DNA from: Clostridiaceae bacterium
Lineage (GTDB): Bacteria > Bacillota > Clostridia > Oscillospirales > Acutalibacteraceae
Length of the DNA stretch: 16,772 bases
Assembly: GCA_016295895.1 (NCBI GenBank)
Contig: JAEDKI010000019.1
Coordinates: forward strand, 1 to 16,772
Direction of reading: 5' to 3'
The notes beneath the pieces are model-generated. The model was given only the letters and a program-made list of their open reading frames with translations. It was not told where the DNA came from and made no database searches. Of the stretch, positions 1 through 5,892 are shown piece after piece. Position 1 is the stretch's first letter. Each line of letters opens with the position of its first letter. The translations under genes were made by a program, and so were the position numbers.

Positions 1-846
1 TTCATCCGTGCAGTAAAAATCGCAGGGATAAATGTTGCCGTTGCTTTCTGCAACGAACTGGTGCGAACAATGCCCCGATATTCCGCATTGCTCCGCCTGC
101 TGACCGAGGAACAGCCTGACCCAATTGTCAAATTGGCGAACGCTTATATACTGCCCTCTGACATAATCCTTGACATAGAGATTGAAAACTTTGATAAGAA
201 AGTCGGCGTATTGGTCGGCGGTCATGTAAAGCTCGCTTTCCTCATTTGAGCCGAACGGGCGCAGGCAGGGGATAAACTGCAAATATCTGAACCCCTTTGA
301 GCGGAAATAACGGTAGATTCTTTCGCCGTTTTCGGCGCAGTAGCCGGTTAAAACCGTCAGAATATTAAATTCCGCCCCGTGCCGCTTTAAAGTTTCTGCG
401 GCGGTCAGTATCCGATAAAAGGAATTCTGACCCGACGGCTTTTTTCTGAATTTATTGCCCTCAAGATCGCCGTCAAGGCTCAGCCCGACAAGAAATTCGT
501 TTTCTGCAAAGAATTTTGCAAAATCATCGTCGATTTGCGTTCCGTTGGTCTGAATAGAATAGAAAATACGGCTGTTTTTGCGGTTGAGCTTTTTTGCCGT
601 CTGAACAAAATGCTCAAAAAACGGCAGACCGCAGAGAGTCGGCTCGCCACCCTGAAAGGCAAATGCAACGGGCTGCCCGTCGGCAAATTCAAGAGCCTTA
701 CCGATAAGAATATCCGCCGTTTCCGTCGGCATCATGCCGAAGCCGAGATGCTCCCTGTGCTCGGAAACATCCCGATAAAAGCAGTATTCGCATGAAAGAT
801 TGCAAAGTGAAGATGCGGGTTTAATCATCAGAGATAAACTCGGCAT
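1..846 (-). CDS. Anaerobic sulfatase-maturating enzyme (radical SAM), partial at window edge
   Basis: Radical SAM enzyme that oxidises an active-site Cys (or Ser) of a sulfatase to formylglycine in the cytosol without oxygen. My own translation of the reverse strand gives 282 residues from ATG at 846; the gene continues past base 1, so the C-terminal part with the remaining auxiliary-cluster cysteines is missing. Seen: CNLSCEYC (C15, C19, C22), the CX3CX2C radical SAM cluster; an FQGGEPTL glycine-rich SAM motif; near the end C254 and C260 (CGISGHC) and C275-D276 in YPCDFY, matching the SPASM-domain cysteines and catalytic aspartate of characterised clostridial anSMEs. The start MPSLSLMIKPASSLC resembles known family N-termini, so ATG 846 is preferred over the internal ATG 18 bases later, although its ribosome binding site is weak. 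It follows the sulfatase stop by 27 bases with no terminator between, so it is probably cotranscribed with its likely substrate. Confidence 0.93.
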   Translation of the reverse strand, partial: MPSLSLMIKPASSLCNLSCEYCFYRDVSEHREHLGFGMMPTETADILIGKALEFADGQPVAFAFQGGEPTLCGLPFFEHFVQTAKKLNRKNSRIFYSIQTNGTQIDDDFAKFFAENEFLVGLSLDGDLEGNKFRKKPSGQNSFYRILTAAETLKRHGAEFNILTVLTGYCAENGERIYRYFRSKGFRYLQFIPCLRPFGSNEESELYMTADQYADFLIKVFNLYVKDYVRGQYISVRQFDNWVRLFLGQQAEQCGISGHCSHQFVAESNGNIYPCDFYCTDE

Positions 847-873
847 AATACCACAGCTTTCAGTTTTGATTTA

Positions 874-2913
874 TTATTTCTCGATTATACCTCGGCGGTT
901 CTGCTTGAACTGATTTTGAATTTCGTCAAGTCTGTCGTGGTATTCGTCGGCAATTTCGGGATAAACCGTTGTGCGGTTATAGTTTTCTCCGATATCGTCG
1001 CTGATGATGTGGAGCCAATTCTTGCGGAATTTGTCGAAGAAAGCGGAGTTGTCATTCTGAATCTTGTCAAAATATTTAAAGGTTACATACTGATTGTTTT
1101 TCAGAACATCATAGTCATAATCGGGATACTGTTTCATGATTTCGGCGGTCGGAACGGTGTACTGAATCGCCTTGATATCCTCACGCTTCATGTGCAGAAT
1201 GGGATTTTCTTTTGTGTGAATAACCGAATCGGTTTTAAGGAGCGAAGCCATTGAAACGCCGTCAATTTCACGGTCGGTCGGCAGATAATTCACCTCGCCG
1301 CCGTTGCCCGTGATGCCACACAGCTCAACAAGAGTGGGGTAGAGGTCAACAAGGGTTGCGGACTGTGTTCTTGTTGTTCCGATTTCGCCGAGTGCGCCGT
1401 TTGCGTTATCCCAACGAATCATGAACGGAACCTTCTGACCGCCCTCGTATGCAAGATATTTTCCGCCTCTGAGCTCGCCAACCGAGCCTTCAAGCGCAGG
1501 GCCGTTGTCGCTTGTGAATACGATAATTGTATCTTCCATAACGCCAAGCTCTTCAAGAGTGTCAAAAAGCTTGCCGAGATAGGTGTCAAACTCGGTTACG
1601 CAGTCAACATATGTTCCCATGCCCGAAACGCCGTCAAAATCATCGCCGACAAAAACGGGAGCATGAGGCCACGGAGAAGCGTAGAATGCAAAGAACGGTT
1701 CGTCTGAATTCTGAACCTTGTCCGTAATCCATTCGGTCAATTCGTCGTGAATCCATTCGGTCAGCTTGCCCTGTTCTTTCTTGCCGTCAACGATAAGCTC
1801 ATCCATGCCGTGAACAATTTCGTACTGACCGTTTTCCTCGCGGACATGATAGAACGGCGTCATGTCGTTGACATAGTGGCTGCCGTAGAAATAGTCGAAG
1901 CCCTGATTTGTGGGCAGGTATTCGCCGTAATCGCCGAGATGCCACTTGCCGAATGCGCCCGTGTTGTAGCCCGCCGCCTTGAAAGTTTCGGCAATGGTGA
2001 TTTCGTCGCCGAGCATTCCGTCTGCGTTGCCGCCCATTTCAATTGAGTTGAAAATACGGGTCTGAGCGAACGGAGATACAGTCGCAACGGTCGGATAGAT
2101 AACATTATCCGCAAAGCCTCTGTAGGGGTAACGGCCTGTCATTGCCGCAAAGCGGGCGGGGGAGCAGACCGAATATGATGAATAGAAGTTTTCAAGATTC
2201 AAGCCGTTTTCGCCAATGCTGTCAATGTTGGGAGTCTGAAAAATTGAACCGTTGAGCGAAACATCACCCCAGCCGAGATCGTCCATAAGGATGAAAAGCA
2301 CATTCGGCTTGTTGGAGCTTGAAGCGTTTTTGTCAACTCCCTTGAGATAATCGTCCTGACCGTCCCAAAGTCTTTCGGCGTTGGGCTTTGAGCGCAGATT
2401 CATCGTCAGAACATAGAGAATGCTCGTGCCGATAAGCATAAAGCTCATAACGAATGAAAGGGCTTTTTTTGTGCCCTCTTTTGAAAATGCCTTTTTGGCA
2501 ATAAAGAACAGACCCCAAAGGAAAATTGCAGAGGGGAGAGCGAGCAGAATATTTCCGAGAAGTCTCGTTCCGAAATTGCCTTCGCCCTGAAGCCAAGGAT
2601 GGTCTGCCGAATTGAAGCCCGTAAGACCCGAGGAGAAAGCTCCGAAGCCTGCATCGGCTCCGAAGATTATGTAATAAACAATAACGCCGAGAGCCGCAGC
2701 AGCATAGCCGAAAATCATCGGCGCATAAACCTTTTTCTTAATCAGCAGGCTCAGCAGAATAACCGCCGACATAATGCAGCAATAAGCAACAGCAACAACG
2801 CTGACGAGGTTCAGCCGCAGAATGAACTGAGCAAGCATGATTGCTATGCCTGCCGCCATGAGAATGAGCGGAAACACCTTTTTTCCTTTGTCAAAAGTAA
2901 TTTTGTTTTTCAT
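874..2913 (-). CDS. Membrane-anchored Cys-type sulfatase (five TM helices plus S1 sulfatase domain)
   Basis: Predicted sulfate-ester hydrolase, 679 residues, with the catalytic domain outside the membrane. Five hydrophobic segments lie at about residues 13-32, 36-58, 63-84, 118-139 and 151-171. An odd number with a Lys-rich N-terminus puts the C-terminal domain outside. The sulfatase domain starts near 203: metal ligands D211-D212, formylglycine motif C250-S-P-A-R254 (Cys codon at 2164-2166), GKWHLG (K323, H325), PWPHAP (H417), SDNG (D469, N470) and K485. A longer reading from 3009 is possible, but ATG 2913 has GGAGG at 2921-2925 with 7-base spacing and lies downstream of the promoter at 2950-2979. 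The Cys motif and the adjacent maturase both point to a formylglycine enzyme. The N-terminal layout recalls LtaS-type phosphoglycerol transferases, which use Thr instead. Substrate unknown; host glycans or sulfated carbohydrates are guesses. Confidence 0.93.
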   Translation of the reverse strand: MKNKITFDKGKKVFPLILMAAGIAIMLAQFILRLNLVSVVAVAYCCIMSAVILLSLLIKKKVYAPMIFGYAAAALGVIVYYIIFGADAGFGAFSSGLTGFNSADHPWLQGEGNFGTRLLGNILLALPSAIFLWGLFFIAKKAFSKEGTKKALSFVMSFMLIGTSILYVLTMNLRSKPNAERLWDGQDDYLKGVDKNASSSNKPNVLFILMDDLGWGDVSLNGSIFQTPNIDSIGENGLNLENFYSSYSVCSPARFAAMTGRYPYRGFADNVIYPTVATVSPFAQTRIFNSIEMGGNADGMLGDEITIAETFKAAGYNTGAFGKWHLGDYGEYLPTNQGFDYFYGSHYVNDMTPFYHVREENGQYEIVHGMDELIVDGKKEQGKLTEWIHDELTEWITDKVQNSDEPFFAFYASPWPHAPVFVGDDFDGVSGMGTYVDCVTEFDTYLGKLFDTLEELGVMEDTIIVFTSDNGPALEGSVGELRGGKYLAYEGGQKVPFMIRWDNANGALGEIGTTRTQSATLVDLYPTLVELCGITGNGGEVNYLPTDREIDGVSMASLLKTDSVIHTKENPILHMKREDIKAIQYTVPTAEIMKQYPDYDYDVLKNNQYVTFKYFDKIQNDNSAFFDKFRKNWLHIISDDIGENYNRTTVYPEIADEYHDRLDEIQNQFKQNRRGIIEK
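1726..1763. repeat. In-frame 24-bp period direct repeat inside the sulfatase
   Basis: The 14-mer AATCCATTCGGTCA occurs at 1726-1739 and again at 1750-1763. The 24-base period encodes LTEWIHDE followed by LTEWITDK (residues 384-399). It looks like a small tandem duplication in a surface helix between catalytic blocks. Confidence 0.8.
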
Positions 2914-2949
2914 TGCACAGCCTCCGTTTTCATAATAACTGTAAACATT

Positions 2950-2979
2950 ATTATACATTATCCGACATCGAATCGTCAA
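2950..2979 (-). promoter_or_regulatory. Promoter of the sulfatase-maturase operon
   Basis: On the minus strand TTGACG (2974-2979) is separated by 18 bases from TATAAT (2950-2955). Transcription would start near 2943, giving a leader of about 30 bases before ATG 2913. Confidence 0.75.
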
Positions 2980-3002
2980 GAGGAAAGAGAATTTCAAATA
3001 TT

Positions 3003-3029
3003 TTGGCACTCCGGCTCTGAGAGTGCTAA
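3003..3029. promoter_or_regulatory. CIRCE operator (HrcA binding site)
   Basis: TTGGCACTC (3003-3011), a 9-base spacer, and GAGTGCTAA (3021-3029). This matches the TTAGCACTC-N9-GAGTGCTAA consensus with one mismatch in the left arm. HrcA represses chaperone genes through this inverted repeat. It lies between the divergent sulfatase and hsp20 units; Hsp20 is the natural target. A weak promoter overlapping it (TTGGCA 3003-3008, 18 bases, TAAATT 3027-3032) would fit direct repression. Confidence 0.9.
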
Positions 3030-3078
3030 ATTTACAAATAATTCATAAAAGTGAAACACAATATCTTATTTCCGGGGA

Positions 3079-3084
3079 TATAAT
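3079..3084 (+). promoter_or_regulatory. Possible -10 box for smORF-hsp20
   Basis: A perfect TATAAT, but I see no acceptable -35 hexamer 15-19 bases upstream. It lies 50 bases downstream of CIRCE, which would place the operator upstream of this promoter. It may be fortuitous, or may need an activator or another sigma factor. Confidence 0.35.
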
Positions 3085-3132
3085 GCAGTTGTCAAAAGGA
3101 AAAAGAAGAATAAAACCAAGAGGTGATTTCCG

Positions 3133-3189
3133 ATGGGTCGAAAGCAAAACCTCCGACAGCAGCCGATCCTGCCGGAGCAAAAAAACTAA
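3133..3189 (+). CDS. Candidate 18-residue small ORF in the hsp20 leader
   Basis: ATG 3133 encodes MGRKQNLRQQPILPEQKN and stops at TAA 3187-3189, 45 bases before the hsp20 start. Its ribosome binding site is unusually good: GAGGTGAT (3120-3127) is an eight-base match to the anti-Shine-Dalgarno complement, with about 6 bases to the ATG. The peptide is basic, Gln/Pro-rich and has no hydrophobic segment. I do not recognise it. It could be a leader peptide coupling translation to hsp20, a free small protein, or a chance ORF. Confidence 0.5.
   Translation: MGRKQNLRQQPILPEQKN
3151..3177 (+). other. Hairpin inside the smORF
   Basis: CTCCG (3151-3155) pairs with CGGAG (3173-3177), and GCAG (3159-3162) with CTGC (3169-3172), around a 6-base loop with a 3-base bulge (ACA). 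No T-run follows, so it is not an intrinsic terminator. The adjacent ACCTCC (3149-3154) is also complementary to the hsp20 ribosome binding site GGAGGT (3222-3227), so two alternative foldings are possible. Confidence 0.4.
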
Positions 3190-3234
3190 CAATGGTCGAC
3201 ATAAATTATACAATCATTTTTGGAGGTATTAATT

Positions 3235-3696
3235 ATGTTTGAACTCAGACCTTACCGCAGAAACAATAACAATCAGATGAGCTATAATCCGTTCCGTGAA
3301 ATGGAAGAATTTGAAAAGAAATTTTTCGATGATCCGTTTGACAGCTTCTTCCGCAGTGCAGATATTGCGGAGTTCAAGACCGATATAACCGATCAAGGCG
3401 ACAGTTACCTGCTTGAAGCGGATCTGCCCGGATTCGATAAGAAAGATATCCGCCTTGACATTAATAACGACATTCTGACCGTTCATGCCGAGCGACATTC
3501 AGAGCATGAGGAAAAGGATAAGAAGCATAAATATGTCCGCTGTGAACGCTCCTACGGTCAGTACAGCCGTGAATTTGATGTTTCAATGATAGATACCGAC
3601 AAGATCAAGGCGAAATATGACAACGGTGTTCTGAAGCTGACCTTACCCAAGAAAGCCGCAGCCCTGCCCGAGTCGAAGCACCTTGAAATCGAATAA
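3235..3696 (+). CDS. Small heat shock protein, Hsp20/alpha-crystallin family
   Basis: ATP-independent cytosolic holdase chaperone that binds unfolding proteins as oligomers. 153 residues: a variable N-terminal arm (1-43, Asn/Phe-rich with MEEFEKKFFDDPFDSFF), an alpha-crystallin domain about 45-139 including LEADLPGF and the signature YDNGVLKLTLPK (128-139), and a C-terminal L150-E-I152 matching the I-X-I oligomerisation motif. Start chosen at ATG 3235 because GGAGG (3222-3226) lies 8 bases upstream; an in-frame ATG at 3220 would sit upstream of this site. The CIRCE element about 205 bases upstream suggests HrcA control, so induction by heat or protein damage. A terminator follows at 3736, so the unit is hsp20 alone or smORF-hsp20. 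Confidence 0.95.
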   Translation: MFELRPYRRNNNNQMSYNPFREMEEFEKKFFDDPFDSFFRSADIAEFKTDITDQGDSYLLEADLPGFDKKDIRLDINNDILTVHAERHSEHEEKDKKHKYVRCERSYGQYSREFDVSMIDTDKIKAKYDNGVLKLTLPKKAAALPESKHLEIE

Positions 3697-3735
3697 TATC
3701 TTCCGATATTAATTAACAGAAGAATAAACGGTTTT

Positions 3736-3783
3736 CAGCCTGCGTTGGTGATTTATTTCCACGCAGGCTGATTTTTTATTTTT
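3736..3783 (+). terminator. Intrinsic terminator after hsp20
   Basis: CAGCCTGCGT (3736-3745) and ACGCAGGCTG (3761-3770) form a perfect 10-bp stem around a 15-base loop, followed by ATTTTTTATTTTT. Confidence 0.92.
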
Positions 3784-3787
3784 AAGG

Positions 3788-3816
3788 TTGTATTTTTCGG
3801 GTGATTAATATATAAT
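3788..3816 (+). promoter_or_regulatory. Promoter of ychF
   Basis: TTGTAT (3788-3793), 17-base spacer, TATAAT (3811-3816). The -35 is weak (three of six), the -10 perfect. Start would be near 3823, about 30 bases before ychF. Confidence 0.6.
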
Positions 3817-3851
3817 AAACAGGTTAAAACTGTTTTGAAAGGATTTTTAAT

Positions 3852-4946
3852 ATGAAGCTCGGAATAGTCGGTTTGCCGAATGTCGGCAAAAGCACGCTGT
3901 TTAATGCAATAACCAATGCGGGAGCGCAGTCCGCAAACTATGCGTTCTGCACCATTGAGCCGAATGTCGGCGTTGTTTCCGTTCCCGATGAAAGGCTGGA
4001 CAAGCTTGCGGAAATCTATAATCCCGTTAAGGTCACTCCCGCATTTATTGAATTTGTTGATATAGCAGGCCTTGTCAGAGGTGCGTCAAGAGGCGAGGGT
4101 CTGGGCAACAAGTTTCTTTCTCACATCCGTGAGGTTGATGCGATTATTCATGTTGTCCGCTGTTTTGAAAATGACGATATCGTTCATGTTGACGCAACAA
4201 TCGACCCCGCAAGAGATATTGAAACGATAAATCTTGAGCTTATCCTTTCTGACATCGAAATGGTTGAGCGCAGAATAGACAGAGTTACAAAGGCGCTCAA
4301 AGGCGACAAGTCGCTTGCGGGCGAGCTTGAATTCCTCAAAAGACTTCAGCAGAATCTTGAAAATAATATTCCCGCAAGGAATATGGAATGCGACGAAAAC
4401 GAAAAAGAGTGGCTTGCCGAAATCGCTCTGCTGACTGCAAAGCCCGTTATTTACGCCTGCAACATGAGCGAGGAGGATTTTGCAAGCGGAATCCAATCGA
4501 ACGGCAATTATCTTAAAGTCTGCGAGATTGCAAAGGCGGAGGGCAGTGAGGTGCTTCCCATTTGCGCAGAGCTTGAAGCTGAAATTGCTTCGCTTGATAA
4601 GGAAGAAAAGAAAATGTTCCTTGAGGAGCTCGGAATTGAAACGGGCGGCCTTGATCTTCTCGTTAAAAAGAGCTATGCTCTGCTCGGCCTTATCTCATAT
4701 CTGACTGCGGGTCAGCCCGAGGTCAGAGCATGGACTATTAAAAAAGGCACAAAGGCTCCGCAGGCGGCGGGCAAGATCCACAGCGATTTTGAAAGAGGCT
4801 TTATCAGAGCCGAGGTTGTTGCCTATGACGACCTGATTGCTCTCGGCTCGATTGCCGCCGCAAAGGAAAAGGGTCTTGTCAGAAGCGAGGGCAAGGACTA
4901 TGTTATGCAGGACGGCGATGTTGTTCTGTTCAGATTTAATGTATGA
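3852..4946 (+). CDS. ychF: YchF/OLA1 family redox-regulated nucleotidase
   Basis: Ribosome-associated P-loop protein of the Obg clade; the family prefers ATP over GTP and affects stress responses and translation. 364 residues, normal family length. Seen: Walker A G7-LPNVGKS-14; switch II DIAGLVRGASRGEGLG (70-85), with Leu in place of the usual Gln as expected for this HAS-NTPase family; NMSE (204-207) in place of NKxD, which explains relaxed nucleotide specificity; coiled-coil-prone insert about 125-175; C-terminal TGS domain about 278-361 ending VVLFRFNV. ATG 3852 is preceded by GAAAGGA. The stop overlaps the start of the next gene by 4 bases (ATGA), so the two are probably translationally coupled. 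Confidence 0.97.
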   Translation: MKLGIVGLPNVGKSTLFNAITNAGAQSANYAFCTIEPNVGVVSVPDERLDKLAEIYNPVKVTPAFIEFVDIAGLVRGASRGEGLGNKFLSHIREVDAIIHVVRCFENDDIVHVDATIDPARDIETINLELILSDIEMVERRIDRVTKALKGDKSLAGELEFLKRLQQNLENNIPARNMECDENEKEWLAEIALLTAKPVIYACNMSEEDFASGIQSNGNYLKVCEIAKAEGSEVLPICAELEAEIASLDKEEKKMFLEELGIETGGLDLLVKKSYALLGLISYLTAGQPEVRAWTIKKGTKAPQAAGKIHSDFERGFIRAEVVAYDDLIALGSIAAAKEKGLVRSEGKDYVMQDGDVVLFRFNV

Positions 4947-5839
4947 CGGATAAAACTCAAAAGCTTGTCGGTCACCTTCTTGCCGCAATAACAATAACCG
5001 TCTGGGGCAGCACGTTTATTTCGTCAAAGGTTTTGCTGACGGTGCTTTCTCCCGTTCAGATAATGATTTGCCGCTTTGTGATTGCTTATGCCGTTTTGTG
5101 GCTTCTTCACCCGAAATGGGATAAAACAAGCATAAAAGACGAGCTGGGCTTTGCCGCAATGGGAGTTTTCAGCTGTACGCTTTATTTCATGGCGGAAAAT
5201 TATGCCCTGCGGTTCACTCTTGCCTCGAATGTGAGCATAATTGTTGCAAGTGCGCCGATAATGACCGCCGTTCTTGCCCATTTTTTCACAAAGAGCGAAA
5301 AGCTCAACCGAAACATTCTTTTCGGCTTTTTGGTTGCGTTTTCGGGCGTTGCAATGGTTGTTCTCAACGGGAAATTTGTTCTGAAGCTGAATCCGCTCGG
5401 CGATATGCTTTCTTTGCTTGCGGCTCTTTCGTGGGCTGTTTATTCGGTCATTCTGAAAAAATATGTCGGCAGATTCAATACAATAATGCTGACAAGAAAG
5501 CTCATGTTTTACGGCCTGCTTACTTCTTTGCCGATTATGCTCGTTCAGGGCGGCGGACTGCCGTTTGAAGCGATGAAAGAGCCGAAAATGCTTTTGAATT
5601 TGCTGTTTCTCGGCATTCTCGGAAGCGGAATATGCTATGTGCTCTGGAGCAAAGCGGTTTTACGGCTCGGAGTCGTTAAAACGAACAACTATATTTATGT
5701 CAACCCGTTCGTAACCCTGCTGACAGGAGCGGTTTTCCTTTCTGAGCCGATAACTCCCATGGGTATTTTCGGGGCTTTGCTGATTATCTCGGGCGTTGTA
5801 ATCTGCTCGAAAAAACCAAAAGCTCTGACAGCAGAATAA
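4943..5839 (+). CDS. EamA/DMT-superfamily transporter
   Basis: Inner-membrane exporter-type protein of the drug/metabolite transporter superfamily; substrate not predictable, and amino acids or other metabolites are typical for the family. 298 residues with about ten hydrophobic segments arranged as two EamA repeats (roughly 9-141 and 150-290). The first repeat opens with the characteristic VWGSTFISSKV, and the second contains LSWAVYSVILKKY and ends in a C-terminal YVNPFVTLLTGAVFLSEP-type block typical of EamA. It starts inside the last codon of ychF with no clear separate ribosome binding site, so coupling to ychF is likely. A hairpin begins 12 bases after the stop. Confidence 0.9.
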   Translation: MTDKTQKLVGHLLAAITITVWGSTFISSKVLLTVLSPVQIMICRFVIAYAVLWLLHPKWDKTSIKDELGFAAMGVFSCTLYFMAENYALRFTLASNVSIIVASAPIMTAVLAHFFTKSEKLNRNILFGFLVAFSGVAMVVLNGKFVLKLNPLGDMLSLLAALSWAVYSVILKKYVGRFNTIMLTRKLMFYGLLTSLPIMLVQGGGLPFEAMKEPKMLLNLLFLGILGSGICYVLWSKAVLRLGVVKTNNYIYVNPFVTLLTGAVFLSEPITPMGIFGALLIISGVVICSKKPKALTAE

Positions 5840-5851
5840 TGATTAAAAATG

Positions 5852-5892
5852 CACTCTCTGTGGAATGAATAGTCACAGGGAGTGATTTTTTT
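5852..5892 (+). terminator. Hairpin plus T-run after the DMT gene, overlapping the next gene's start
   Basis: CACTCTCTGTG (5852-5862) pairs with CACAGGGAGTG (5874-5884): 11 pairs including one G-U, loop of 11, then a seven-T run at 5886-5892. It has the form of an intrinsic terminator. The right arm also holds the AGGGAG Shine-Dalgarno (5877-5882), and the T-run ends in the TTG start (5891) of the downstream gene, so it may also control that gene's translation. Confidence 0.7.

Noticed and set aside
535..795. Plus-strand reading frame opposite the maturase
   Set aside because: It is the complement of a radical SAM gene with all motifs in frame; the plus frame has no family features and no ribosome binding site.
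874..2913. Calling the sulfatase LtaS (lipoteichoic acid synthase)
   Set aside because: The helix layout is similar, but the nucleophile is Cys in CSPAR and a formylglycine maturase is adjacent; LtaS uses Thr.
2599..3048. 149-codon plus-strand frame over the sulfatase start and CIRCE
   Set aside because: It runs through the sulfatase N-terminus, its promoter and the CIRCE element, and the product is low-complexity and polar.
5882..5884. GTG as start of the penicillin-binding protein
   Set aside because: It overlaps the AGGGAG ribosome binding site; TTG 5891 has proper 8-base spacing.
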